DNA of 64,000 nt from Pacificoceanicola sp048553275 (GCF_048553275.1 NZ_JBLZMW010000003.1:186001-250000); one strand, 5' to 3'. Positions 1 to 8,324 are shown, counted from the stretch's first letter. The notes: generated from the sequence alone by a model not told the origin. Made by a program: numbers and translations.

Positions 1-1
1 G

Positions 2-163
2 GTGCTCTGGGACTTCGGCCTCTTCGACCTCTCGGACCCGAAACTGATGACATGGGTCGGTATCCTCGCCCTGTCGCTGGTGCTCGGGGTGGGCCTGTCC
101 TGGTCGATCATCCGTCGCAAGCTTTCGGGCCAGGTGGACATGGACGACGTGGAGGACGCCTGA
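2..163 (+). CDS. C-terminal end of a membrane protein (partial)
   Basis: Only the last 53 codons are present; the gene starts before the window. The visible tail holds one hydrophobic segment (WVGILALSLVLGVGLSW) followed by basic residues (IIRRK) and an acidic end (DDVEDA), which suggests a membrane anchor with a cytoplasmic C-terminus. Codon use matches the neighbouring genes, and the frame stays open from the window edge to a TGA at 161-163. No family could be recognised from so short a piece. Confidence 0.55.
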   Translation: MLWDFGLFDLSDPKLMTWVGILALSLVLGVGLSWSIIRRKLSGQVDMDDVEDA

Positions 164-538
164 TCCCGATGGCAGCGCCGCGCGCCGCGCATCCGGCACG
201 CGACCACCGACGCCTGCGCCCCATTCCCGTATGATGTGCCCGGCACGCCCCTCAGAGCTTGTCTTGAGCATCTGGACAGAGAGAGGGTGACAGGCCCCCG
301 CGCCGCCTCAAGGCCGGCAGATCCCCCAACCCGTCCGTCGTGAAAGGGCGGTGTTTGGCCTTGCAACACGGGCGTACCGGCCCATGAGGCAGCACCGGAT
401 CACGGGACGGCGGGCGGGGCGCGTTTGCGCAGCAGGCGCAAAGAGCGCCGATCAGGCGGACCTTGCCGATTGCCGGGTTGCGCCGCCCCGCAGCTTCCCC
501 TACATACCCGCCATCATCGAACAAAGGCGCGCGCCCCT
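164..538. other. 375-bp intergenic stretch before secG
   Basis: No convincing gene was found here. The open frames in it are arginine- and proline-rich shadows without a recognisable domain or good ribosome binding site. The stretch must hold the secG promoter and leader. A structured RNA cannot be excluded by eye, but I found no tRNA, riboswitch or clear terminator hairpin. Confidence 0.4.
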
Positions 539-919
539 ATGGAAAACGTCATTCTGATCGTCCACCTGCTTCTCGCCCTCGGCCTCATCGGCGTGGTGCT
601 GCTTCAGCGCTCCGAAGGCGGCGGTCTCGGCATGGGCGGTGGTGGCGGCGGCGCCATGAGTCAGCGCTCGGCCGCGACGGCCATGGGCAAGCTCACCTGG
701 GTGCTTGCGATCGCCTTCATCATCACGTCCCTGACGCTGACCATCTTTTCCGCACAGAACGCCGCGGGCACGTCGATCCTCGACCGGCTGGGCAATGCGC
801 CCGCGTCGGAAGAGCCCGCAACCGGGACGACACCGCTCGACACCGACGGTCTTCTGCCGCCGCCCTCTGCGGAGGATGACGCCACCGGCGACGCCCCGCT
901 TGTTCCGCGCGCGGACTGA
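539..919 (+). CDS. secG: Preprotein translocase subunit SecG
   Basis: SecG is the small accessory subunit of the SecYEG channel in the inner membrane and assists SecA-driven export. The 126-residue protein starts MENVILIVHLLLALGLIGVV, a first membrane segment, followed by the SecG hallmarks LLQRSEGGGLG and a glycine run, then a second membrane segment around residues 48-72. The tail after residue 80 is acidic and proline-rich (PPPSAEDD), which is common in alphaproteobacterial SecG. The ATG at 539 is chosen because the SecG family begins right at the first membrane helix; the frame is open further upstream but that part looks non-coding. secG directly followed by pyrG is a familiar alphaproteobacterial arrangement. 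Confidence 0.95.
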   Translation: MENVILIVHLLLALGLIGVVLLQRSEGGGLGMGGGGGGAMSQRSAATAMGKLTWVLAIAFIITSLTLTIFSAQNAAGTSILDRLGNAPASEEPATGTTPLDTDGLLPPPSAEDDATGDAPLVPRAD

Positions 920-1128
920 GTGCGCAGCAACCGGGGATCGCTCCCAAAGACCAACTAGACCTTGAATAATCCCTCCGGACCGCAACAGCATCTTGCGGTC
1001 CGCTGGACAAATCTGTCCGAATCCTATACAGGTCAAATCCCGTGATACTGCTCGCCCCGCAGGCCAGCAGATGTCCAGTATTTGGCGTTTTCGGACGTAT
1101 GACACGACAAACTCACGGGGCTCCGCGC

Positions 1129-2772
1129 ATGGCACGTTTCATCTTTATCACCGGCGGTGTGGTTTCTTCGCTTGGCAAGGGACTGGCCTCCGCCGCCCTC
1201 GGCGCGCTGCTTCAGGCGCGTGGCTTCTCCGTCCGGCTGCGCAAGCTCGACCCCTACCTGAACGTCGATCCCGGCACCATGTCGCCCTTCGAGCACGGCG
1301 AAGTCTTCGTCACAGATGACGGCGCAGAAACCGATCTCGACCTTGGCCATTACGAACGCTTCACCGGCGTCCCCGCCCGCCAGACCGATTCCATTTCCTC
1401 CGGGCGCATCTACACCAATGTGCTGGAGAAGGAGCGCCGCGGCGATTACCTCGGCAAGACGATCCAGGTGATCCCCCACGTCACCAATGAAATCAAGGAC
1501 TTCATCCGCATCGGCGAGGATGAGGTCGACTTCATGCTCTGCGAGATCGGCGGCACCGTCGGCGACATCGAGGGCCTGCCCTTCTTCGAAGCCATCCGCC
1601 AATTCTCCCAGGACAAACCGCGCGGCCAGTGCATCTTCATGCACCTGACCCTGCTGCCCTGGATCAAAGCCTCCGGCGAGCTCAAGACCAAACCGACACA
1701 GCACTCCGTCAAGGAACTGCGCTCCATCGGCCTCGCGCCGGACATCCTCGTCTGCCGCTCCGAGGGGCCGATCCCCGCCAAGGAGCGCGAAAAGCTCGCC
1801 CTCTTCTGCAACGTCCGCCCCGACGCCGTGATCGCCGCGCAGGACCTCTCCACCATCTACGACGCTCCCCTCGCCTATCACCGCGAGGGCATGGACCAGG
1901 CCGTGCTCGACGCCTTCGGCATCACCCCCGCGCCCAAACCCAATCTCGACATCTGGGAAGACGTCTCCGACCGCATCCACAACCCCGAAGGCGATGTCAC
2001 CGTCGCCATCGTCGGCAAATACGTGCAGCTTGAGGACGCCTATAAATCCATCGCCGAGGCCCTCACCCACGGCGGCATGGCCAATCGCGTGAAGGTCAAC
2101 GTCGAGTGGGTCGACGCCGAGATCTTCGAACGCGAAGACCCCGCACCCCATCTGGAAAAATTCGACGCCATCCTCGTCCCCGGCGGCTTCGGCGAGCGCG
2201 GCACGGAGGGCAAGATCAAGGCGGCCCAATACGCCCGCGAGCACAAGATCCCCTACCTGGGCATCTGCCTCGGGATGCAGATGGCCGTGATCGAAGCGGC
2301 CCGCAACGTCGCTGGCGTCTCCCGCGCCGGCTCCGAGGAATTCGACCACGAAGCCGGGGAAAAGCGTTTCGAACCCGTGGTTTACCACCTCAAGGAATGG
2401 GTGCAGGGCAACGAGAAAGTCTCCCGCAAGGTCACCGACGCCAAGGGCGGCACCATGCGCCTGGGCGCCTATGACGCCGTGCTGACAGAAGGCTCCCGCG
2501 TCGCCGCGGCCTATGGCGCCACCACCATCGACGAACGCCACCGCCACCGCTACGAGGTCGATGTGACGTATAAGGAAAAGCTGGAAGAAGCAGGCCTGCG
2601 CTTCTCCGGCATGTCCCCCGATGGAAAATTGCCGGAAATCGTCGAATGGCCGGACCACCCGTGGTTCATCGGCGTGCAATTCCACCCCGAACTGAAATCA
2701 AAACCCTTTGACCCGCATCCCCTTTTCCGCGACTTTGTTCGGGCGGCGAAAGAGGTGTCTCGGTTGGTGTGA
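1129..2772 (+). CDS. pyrG: CTP synthase
   Basis: CTP synthase converts UTP to CTP using ATP and glutamine, the last step of pyrimidine nucleotide synthesis. The 547-residue length is typical. The N-terminal synthetase domain starts ARFIFITGGVVSSLGKG with the P-loop, and KTKPTQHSVKEL lies in the UTP/CTP-binding region. The C-terminal class I amidotransferase domain shows the nucleophile elbow GICLGMQ and the catalytic His-Glu in FHPEL. The start at 1129 is set by homology: the family begins a few residues before FITGG, and the upstream open frame adds an atypical leader. Confidence 0.98.
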   Translation: MARFIFITGGVVSSLGKGLASAALGALLQARGFSVRLRKLDPYLNVDPGTMSPFEHGEVFVTDDGAETDLDLGHYERFTGVPARQTDSISSGRIYTNVLEKERRGDYLGKTIQVIPHVTNEIKDFIRIGEDEVDFMLCEIGGTVGDIEGLPFFEAIRQFSQDKPRGQCIFMHLTLLPWIKASGELKTKPTQHSVKELRSIGLAPDILVCRSEGPIPAKEREKLALFCNVRPDAVIAAQDLSTIYDAPLAYHREGMDQAVLDAFGITPAPKPNLDIWEDVSDRIHNPEGDVTVAIVGKYVQLEDAYKSIAEALTHGGMANRVKVNVEWVDAEIFEREDPAPHLEKFDAILVPGGFGERGTEGKIKAAQYAREHKIPYLGICLGMQMAVIEAARNVAGVSRAGSEEFDHEAGEKRFEPVVYHLKEWVQGNEKVSRKVTDAKGGTMRLGAYDAVLTEGSRVAAAYGATTIDERHRHRYEVDVTYKEKLEEAGLRFSGMSPDGKLPEIVEWPDHPWFIGVQFHPELKSKPFDPHPLFRDFVRAAKEVSRLV

Positions 2773-2791
2773 GTATGCCTCAGAGTGCTCT

Positions 2792-3574
2792 TTAATCGCT
2801 TTCGGAAATCTCGCGCGTCAGCAGGTCAAGAATGGCTTTCTTTTTCAAATCCGATTTCTCACTGTCAGCGACTTGAAGGTACTCAATGTCCGAAAAGTCG
2901 TCGCCCCGTTTTCTATTTTGCGGCGGCTCTAGAGACTCAATAAGAACAGCCTCCATCAAAGATATAAGATTAGGTAAATTTGCTGTGAAATCTGGGTCCA
3001 GTATTCGACCGCTGTTATCTACACCACATAAACCGAACCAGGAAAACCGATCCCAACGTCCATTGAGTCTGTCCTTGGTGTGCTCGTACAGCCTCTGTCC
3101 GAGCGGCCGATCAATCGAGCGACCCACATAAATCACTCTTGAGCGATCGTGCAACAAATAGACCCCGCGTTGGTCGTTGAAATCAATTACTTTCGATCCT
3201 GTTTGCTGTTGCCCCAGAAGACGGGGGTTTTTCCGCCAAATGACCCGCGTTTGATGCCAAAACATACCAACACACTTCACAATTCTCTTTTCATCAACCT
3301 CTGTCTCCACGTCGTGTTCATACAAATCAGAACGGCTTTTCAAAGCGTCCTTGACCGCAAAAAGACCCTTTTGCACTTTTACAAACGGGGTTTCTTCGCC
3401 ATCGTTCTTCAATGAATTTCCGATTGTGGTGTAGACCGAGTTCGCTGGGGTCGCGCCTAAACTGGTTCTCAGTTTCTTGCTTTCAATTTCTTCTGCGATG
3501 GTTTTGTAGTGAACCGCCTCATCAGCCTCTGACAAGACTGTAATAATCGCTTGTTTCCAAGGCATCTGCGCCAT
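2792..3574 (-). CDS. HARE-HTH and GIY-YIG nuclease domain protein
   Basis: A 260-residue protein of two parts. Residues about 5-75 resemble the HARE-HTH (HB1/ASXL/restriction endonuclease) winged helix (WKQAIITVLSEADEAVHYKTIAEEI ends with a KGLFAV wing-like element). Residues about 137-222 carry a GIY-YIG nuclease fold: GVYLL, then VIYVGRS with the active-site Arg, LYEHTKD, and Glu209 in MEAVLIE, the usual metal ligand position. HARE-HTH domains are linked by comparative genomics to DNA modification and restriction systems, so a nuclease sensing DNA state is a fair inference, not shown. The ATG at 3574 is chosen over an earlier frame start because GAGAG lies about 9 bases upstream. The gene is clearly AT-richer than its neighbours and may be acquired. 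Confidence 0.8.
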   Translation of the reverse strand: MAQMPWKQAIITVLSEADEAVHYKTIAEEIESKKLRTSLGATPANSVYTTIGNSLKNDGEETPFVKVQKGLFAVKDALKSRSDLYEHDVETEVDEKRIVKCVGMFWHQTRVIWRKNPRLLGQQQTGSKVIDFNDQRGVYLLHDRSRVIYVGRSIDRPLGQRLYEHTKDRLNGRWDRFSWFGLCGVDNSGRILDPDFTANLPNLISLMEAVLIESLEPPQNRKRGDDFSDIEYLQVADSEKSDLKKKAILDLLTREISESD

Positions 3575-3658
3575 TCGATCACACTCTCGTAAAAAAGAAT
3601 TCCACTCTGCACCGACCACTCCGCGGTGGCAACGGTACAACTGTTATCGAGAAATGCT

Positions 3659-3847
3659 TCACATCGACTTCCCAACCCCCTTCCAAATCCACCAGCCCAC
3701 ACCAAGCACAGCGACGCCCAGCCCGATTAGGTGCTCGCGACTAAAGCCTTCGCCCATCACAAAAACCGCCACCAGCCCAGCGCCAAGGCATGCCCCGGCA
3801 AAAATCAAACGATACCAAAACAGCGTTCCCATCGAATTTCCCCTCAT
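3659..3847 (-). CDS. Small two-helix membrane protein, hypothetical
   Basis: A 62-residue protein that is mostly hydrophobic: one helix around residues 8-30 (YRLIFAGACLGAGLVAVFV) and one around 40-55 (LIGLGVAVLGVGWWIW), with a basic C-terminus (KGVGKSM). No family is recognised. It precedes the GIY-YIG gene on the same strand by 84 bp and could be transcribed with it. A start at the internal Met6 is equally possible. It shares the somewhat AT-rich composition of this patch. It could be a chance open frame, but the regular hydrophobic pattern argues for a real membrane peptide. Confidence 0.5.
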   Translation of the reverse strand: MRGNSMGTLFWYRLIFAGACLGAGLVAVFVMGEGFSREHLIGLGVAVLGVGWWIWKGVGKSM

Positions 3848-3914
3848 AAAACCTCAGGTTACCAAAACCCTACTCAGAAATTTTCCACAACGCGCATTTT
3901 CTCGACTCCCCAAA

Positions 3915-4027
3915 CGCATTTTGTACCAAACTCCCCGAATTTTGCACCAAACGCCAAATCCGGGGCCCCACGGCCCTGCGTCGCCACCGGCATTTTGTAC
4001 TGAAATCGGCGAATTTTGTACCAAACT
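3915..4027. repeat. Two tandem copies of the paired GTAC element
   Basis: The gap before rlmJ contains two copies of a paired site. Copy a has TTTTGTACCAAA centred at 3924.5 and TTTTGCACCAAA centred at 3945.5. Copy b has TTTTGTACTGAA centred at 3998.5 and TTTTGTACCAAA centred at 4019.5. The spacing within each pair is exactly 21 bp and the copies are 74 bp apart. The same element occurs near 41.75 and 52.4 kb. At this locus it lies between divergent genes, so a regulatory role is possible here. Its function is unknown. Confidence 0.75.
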
Positions 4028-4080
4028 CTGCGCGAAACACGGCTCTTGCGAAGTGTTGCGTCGCCCCTTACGCAGCGTTC

Positions 4081-4860
4081 ATGCTTTCTTATCAACACGC
4101 CTATCACGCCGGAAATCTGGCCGATGTTCACAAGCACGCGCTTCTGGCGCAGGCGCTGGATTATCTGACGCAAAAGGACAAGCCGCTGAGCTATCTGGAG
4201 ACCCACGCCGGGCGTGGTCTCTATGATCTGAGCGGCGCGGAGGCGCAGAAAACCGGCGAGGCGGCGCAGGGGATTTCCCTTGTTGAGCAATGGTTTGGCG
4301 CGGATCACCCTTACCGGCGCGCGCTGACCGCGATCCGCGAAAAACATGGGCCGAGCGCCTATCCCGGCTCCCCCCTTATCGCGCAGACCCTTCTGCGCGA
4401 CACCGATCACATCCATCTCGCCGAATTGCACCCGCAGGAGCACGCCGCCCTGCATTACACCCTCAGCGCAGCAGAAAATACCAAGGTATATCAAAAGGAT
4501 GGCTTTGAACTGGCGCAGAGCCTTTGCCCCCCCGATCCGCGCCGCGGCCTGATTCTCATCGACCCCAGTTGGGAGGTGAAGGACGATTACGCCACCATGC
4601 CGCGCTTCGTGGGCACCCTGACCAAGAAATGGAACGTGGGAATCGTCATGATCTGGTATCCCATCTTGACCGACCCCCAACATAAGCCCATGATCGCGGC
4701 CATCCGGGACATGCATCCGGATGCCCTGATCCACGAGGTGGCTTTTCCCCCGGCACGAAAAGGCCACCGCATGATCGGCTCCGGCATGGCCATCCTGAAC
4801 CCACCCTGGGGCCTCACGGACCATGCCACGGCCCTGACAAAACGCTTCAAGTCCCTGTAA
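4081..4860 (+). CDS. rlmJ: 23S rRNA (adenine2030-N6)-methyltransferase RlmJ
   Basis: RlmJ methylates N6 of A2030 in 23S rRNA using S-adenosylmethionine. The 259-residue protein begins MLSYQHAYHAGNLADVHKH, the strongly conserved N-terminus of the family, followed by YLETHAGRGLYDL (SAM site motif). The catalytic motif IV is at residues 161-164 and reads DPSW instead of the usual DPPY/F, followed by EVKDDY. The C-terminus has the GSGMAILNPPWGL block, also typical. Start and length agree with the family. It is followed 15 bp later by the TerB-like pair, likely in one transcript. Confidence 0.93.
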   Translation: MLSYQHAYHAGNLADVHKHALLAQALDYLTQKDKPLSYLETHAGRGLYDLSGAEAQKTGEAAQGISLVEQWFGADHPYRRALTAIREKHGPSAYPGSPLIAQTLLRDTDHIHLAELHPQEHAALHYTLSAAENTKVYQKDGFELAQSLCPPDPRRGLILIDPSWEVKDDYATMPRFVGTLTKKWNVGIVMIWYPILTDPQHKPMIAAIRDMHPDALIHEVAFPPARKGHRMIGSGMAILNPPWGLTDHATALTKRFKSL

Positions 4861-4875
4861 ACTATGTAGATTTCC

Positions 4876-5322
4876 ATGATCCTCGACCGCCTGAAAAAAT
4901 TCTTCACCCAAGAGGCCCCGCCGCAAAAACCGCTGCCCGAGCCTGACGCACGCCTCGCCCTTGGTACGCTTCTGGTTCGCGTCGCCATGGCGGACGGCGT
5001 CTATCTCTTTGAAGAGGTTGAGGAAATTGATCTGATCCTGTCGCAGGCCTACAATCTCAAGCCGCTGGACGCCGCCAAGATGCGCGCCACCTGCGAACAG
5101 CTCGCCCTGCACATCAAGGACGACCGCGCCATGGCCATGCGAATCCGCGCCGCCGTTGATTACGAACATCGCCTGTCGAAGGTCGCCGCGCTCTGGGCTG
5201 TCGTCATGGCGGATGGCGTAAATGATGACAAAGAACAAGCACTTGTAGAGCTTGTTGAGGAGACGCTGGGGATTGACCGCGCCGACAGCGAGGCCGCACG
5301 CGCCGAGGCCAGCATCCCCTGA
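4876..5322 (+). CDS. TerB-like protein (first of tandem pair)
   Basis: A 148-residue, all-helical protein of the TerB family (tellurite-resistance-protein-like, the small uncharacterised type). Diagnostic features are the two acidic repeats LLVRVAMADGVYLFEEVEEI (residues about 32-51) and VVMADGVNDDKEQALVELV (about 109-127), which in TerB folds carry metal-binding aspartates. The N-terminus MILDRLKKFF is a short amphipathic helix. Real function in this subfamily is unknown; tellurite resistance is not implied. It is separated by 66 bp from a paralogue with the same architecture. Confidence 0.8.
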   Translation: MILDRLKKFFTQEAPPQKPLPEPDARLALGTLLVRVAMADGVYLFEEVEEIDLILSQAYNLKPLDAAKMRATCEQLALHIKDDRAMAMRIRAAVDYEHRLSKVAALWAVVMADGVNDDKEQALVELVEETLGIDRADSEAARAEASIP

Positions 5323-5388
5323 GGCCGAAACCCGCCGAGACGGCAAAAGATCATTGGCCTTCGACAATTATGACCGTATATCCGTGCT

Positions 5389-5826
5389 ATGTTTGGTGAT
5401 TTCCTCAGACGCCTCACCGCTCCGCAACCCTCGCCGCTGGACGAGGGCGACGCGCGTCTTGCCCTGACCGCCCTTCTCGTTCGTGTTGCCCGCTCCGACG
5501 GCAGCTATGATACTGACGAGAAAGACAGAATCGATCGAATTACGGTAGCGCGCTATGCGCTCTCACCGTTCGAAGCGACCGATCTGCGCAATCAGGCGGA
5601 GACCCTCGAAGCCGAAGCCCCCGACACCGTCCGCTTCACCCGCGCCATCAAGGACGCGGTGCCCTTCGAAGCACGCATCGCCGTGATCGAAGCGCTCTGG
5701 CAGGTGGTGCTCGCCGATGGCGTACGGGAGGCGGAGGAAGACTCCCTCCTGCGACTCGTGTCGAACCTGCTTGGAATCAATGACCGCGACAGCGCCCTTG
5801 CACGCCAAAGGGTTGAAAATACGTGA
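5389..5826 (+). CDS. TerB-like protein (second of tandem pair)
   Basis: A 145-residue paralogue of the preceding gene with the same layout: an N-terminal amphipathic helix (MFGDFLRRL), ALLVRVARSDGSYDTDE near residue 28, and QVVLADGVREAEEDSLL near residue 105. The ADG/SDG-acidic motifs mark the TerB fold. The gene pair looks like an old duplication, as only the core motifs are shared. Its stop codon overlaps the GTG start of the PhnD-like gene (GTGA at 5823-5826), which implies translational coupling and a shared operon. Confidence 0.8.
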   Translation: MFGDFLRRLTAPQPSPLDEGDARLALTALLVRVARSDGSYDTDEKDRIDRITVARYALSPFEATDLRNQAETLEAEAPDTVRFTRAIKDAVPFEARIAVIEALWQVVLADGVREAEEDSLLRLVSNLLGINDRDSALARQRVENT

Positions 5827-6581
5827 TTTCCTTCCTTCCGATGTATGATCGACCGGAGTTGTACCCGGCCAACGATATGCTTTGGTCGGTGGTACGCGCT
5901 ACCCTCGGCTATGGCCCCGAGCGTCTCGACCGCACGATCGAGTTGTGGGACGGCTGGCAGCATCCCGATCTCGTGCTTGGCCAGACCTGCAACCTGCCCT
6001 ATCGCATGTCCCTGAAAGGCAAGGTGCAGATCGTTGGCCATCCGGATTTCGCGCTGCCCCGCTGCCCACGCGGCTACTACAACTCGGTTCTGGTGGCCCG
6101 CCAGACTGATCCGCGTTCGCTCGAAGAGCTGCTGCACTGCCGTGTGGTTTATAATCAGGATCACAGTCACTCGGGCTGTCTTGCCCTGTGGGATCACGCG
6201 CAAACCCTTGGAATAGAACCGAACTTTATCGCAGAGAGCGGCGCGCACGTGGCATCCGCAGCCATGATCAGCAATGGGGAGGCAGACCTCGCCGCCATCG
6301 ACGCGCACAGCTGGCGCTTGATCCGGCGCTACGATGCGCACAGCGCCGGTCTGCGCGAGATTACCCGGACGATCCCGACACCGGCCCCTCCCTTCATTTG
6401 CAGCGCCCATCACGATGTCGACGGTGTCCGCGCCGCCTTGCGCAAGGCCATCGACAGCCTGCCACAGGTACAGCGCGCCACATTGAACCTGCACGGCCTG
6501 ATTGAGCTGCCTCAGGACCTCATGCTCAATATGCCGACCCCGCCCCAGGTGCCGGCGATGCCGATTTCGGCAACCGCCTGA
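5823..6581 (+). CDS. PhnD-like phosphate/phosphonate-type substrate-binding protein
   Basis: A 252-residue protein resembling the PhnD/SsuA/transferrin-like periplasmic binding fold: SFLPMYDRPEL at the start, GQTCNLPYRM, GYYNSVLVAR before the hinge, and GEADLAAIDAHSW in the second lobe. It has no signal peptide when started at the GTG 5823, which overlaps the previous stop codon by 4 bases. A PhnD-like fold without export signal is unusual; it may act in the cytoplasm as a ligand sensor, or be exported by an unknown route. No phosphonate permease is nearby; the ABC genes downstream belong to the polar amino acid class. Confidence 0.75.
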   Translation: MISFLPMYDRPELYPANDMLWSVVRATLGYGPERLDRTIELWDGWQHPDLVLGQTCNLPYRMSLKGKVQIVGHPDFALPRCPRGYYNSVLVARQTDPRSLEELLHCRVVYNQDHSHSGCLALWDHAQTLGIEPNFIAESGAHVASAAMISNGEADLAAIDAHSWRLIRRYDAHSAGLREITRTIPTPAPPFICSAHHDVDGVRAALRKAIDSLPQVQRATLNLHGLIELPQDLMLNMPTPPQVPAMPISATA

Positions 6582-6675
6582 CCGCCCCCGCAACAGCCGG
6601 AATTGCACATTGCCAAGCAGCGCCGCTTTGCGCCATGCTGCCCGGCAATTCAACGCCGTGAAAGGGCCAGCCGAC

Positions 6676-7449
6676 GTGACCGACACCCCCGTCATCGAGA
6701 TCCGCAATCTGCACAAGGCCTATGGCAGCCTCGAAGTCCTCAAAGGGGTGAACATCATCGCGCACAAGGGCGACGTGGTTTCGCTGATCGGATCGTCGGG
6801 CTCTGGCAAATCAACCTTGCTGCGCTGCTGCAACCTTCTGGAGGACAGCCAGCAGGGCGAGATCCTGTTCAAGGGAGAGCCGGTGACGTGGCACGGATCG
6901 GGACACGCCCGCCGCCCTGCCGAGGCGAAACAGGTCCTGCGCATCCGAACCAACCTTTCCATGGTTTTTCAACAATTTAACCTGTGGTCACATATGACGA
7001 TCCTGCAGAATGTCATGGAGGCCCCTGTGACAGTTCTGGGCCGTGACCGGTCGGAGGTGGAGGCCTCCGCGCGCAAATATCTCGACAAGGTCGGCATCGG
7101 CGACAAATGCGATGCCTACCCGGCGCAGCTCTCTGGCGGTCAGCAGCAACGCGCCGCCATCGCGCGCGGCCTGTGCATGGAGCCCGAAGCGTTGCTCTTC
7201 GATGAGCCGACAAGCGCGCTTGATCCGGAGTTGGAACAGGAAGTGGTCCGCGTGATCCAGTCCCTTGCAGAGGAGGGCCGCACCATGCTGATCGTGACCC
7301 ACGACATGAAAATGGCGGCGGACGTGAGCAACCATGTCGTCTTCCTGCATCAGGGTCTGATCGAGGAAGAAGGCGCGCCGGATCAACTCTTTGGCCAACC
7401 GAAATCGGAGAGGCTCAAGGGCTTCCTTTCGGCGACGTCGCATTTTTGA
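6676..7449 (+). CDS. Polar amino acid ABC transporter ATP-binding protein
   Basis: The 257-residue ATPase of a polar amino acid uptake system (HisP/OccP/GlnQ class). It shows Walker A GSSGSGKSTLLR, Q-loop VFQQFNLW, signature LSGGQQQRAAIARGL, Walker B ALLFDEPTSALDPEL and switch His in VTHDM. The insertion GSGHARRPAEAKQVLRIR before the Q-loop is typical of the HisP/OccP subgroup. Start at GTG 6676 is preferred because AAAGGG lies 9 bases upstream; GTG 6658 is an alternative. It heads the transporter cluster with the binding protein at 7575 and two permeases at 9844 and 10814. Confidence 0.93.
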   Translation: MTDTPVIEIRNLHKAYGSLEVLKGVNIIAHKGDVVSLIGSSGSGKSTLLRCCNLLEDSQQGEILFKGEPVTWHGSGHARRPAEAKQVLRIRTNLSMVFQQFNLWSHMTILQNVMEAPVTVLGRDRSEVEASARKYLDKVGIGDKCDAYPAQLSGGQQQRAAIARGLCMEPEALLFDEPTSALDPELEQEVVRVIQSLAEEGRTMLIVTHDMKMAADVSNHVVFLHQGLIEEEGAPDQLFGQPKSERLKGFLSATSHF

Positions 7450-7574
7450 TCAAATGCCTGCCCTGTCAGCGGAGTGACCCAACGCCCCTCTTGAATTCCG
7501 GCTTTTTTCGCATAACGCTGCGCTATCAAACCTGCCGCTGCAATGTGCAGGTCCACAGACTTAGGGAGATCATC

Positions 7575-8300
7575 ATGAAAACGCTTGTTCTGGGCACGGC
7601 CTTGCTGGCATTCGGCGCCGGTGCCGCTTTTGCCGAAAGCCACTCCGTCGTCCGCATGGGCACCGAGGGCGCCTACCCTCCGTACAACTTCATCAACGAC
7701 AGCGGCGAAGTCGACGGCTTCGAGCGCGAGCTCGGCGATGAGCTGTGCGCCCGCGCCGAACTGACCTGCGAGTGGGTCACGAACGATTGGGATTCGATCA
7801 TCCCGAACCTCGTGTCGGGCAACTACGACACCATCATCGCGGGCATGAGCATCACCGATGAACGCCGCGAGCAGATCGACTTCACCCAGAACTACACCCT
7901 GCCGGACCCCTCCGCCTATGTGGCGCTGACCGGTGCCGAGGTGGATTATACCGGCGGCGTGATCGCGGCCCAGGCCAATACGATTCAGGCTGCCCACGTG
8001 GCCGAAGCTGGCGCGACACTGCTTGAGTTCGCGACGCCGGACGAAACCATCGCCGCCGTGCGCAACGGCGAGGCGGACGCCGTTCTGGCCGACAAGGCGT
8101 ATCTCGAACCCATCGCGGCCGAGAATGACGACATCGCCTTCACCGGCGAAGAGGTCCTCATCGGCGACGGCATCGGCCTTGGTCTGCGCAAGTCCGACAC
8201 CGAGCTGAAGGAAAAGTTCAACGCAGCCATCCAGTCCATGAAAGACGATGGCAGCCTGAACGAATTGATCGCCAAATGGGAAATCGGCGCCGGCTTCTAA
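7575..8300 (+). CDS. Polar amino acid ABC transporter substrate-binding protein
   Basis: A 241-residue periplasmic binding protein (SBP_bac_3). The signal peptide runs from MKTLVLGTALLAFGAGAAFA with cleavage after AFA, about residue 20. The ligand-pocket motif GTEGAYPPYNF and the GFERELGDELC segment are typical of binding proteins for basic or polar amino acids and opines. The hinge-proximal IIAGMSITDERREQIDF and the C-terminal GSLNELIAKW fit the family. ATG 7575 is chosen because it starts the signal peptide and follows AGGGAG. The substrate cannot be named from sequence; a basic amino acid such as arginine, lysine or ornithine is the best guess. Confidence 0.92.
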   Translation: MKTLVLGTALLAFGAGAAFAESHSVVRMGTEGAYPPYNFINDSGEVDGFERELGDELCARAELTCEWVTNDWDSIIPNLVSGNYDTIIAGMSITDERREQIDFTQNYTLPDPSAYVALTGAEVDYTGGVIAAQANTIQAAHVAEAGATLLEFATPDETIAAVRNGEADAVLADKAYLEPIAAENDDIAFTGEEVLIGDGIGLGLRKSDTELKEKFNAAIQSMKDDGSLNELIAKWEIGAGF

Positions 8301-8324
8301 GCCCGCTAGTCTCTCGGACACGAA

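Noticed and set aside
252..524. 90-codon minus-strand frame before secG
   Set aside because: Cys/Arg/Pro-rich without pattern of a real protein, and no ribosome binding site.
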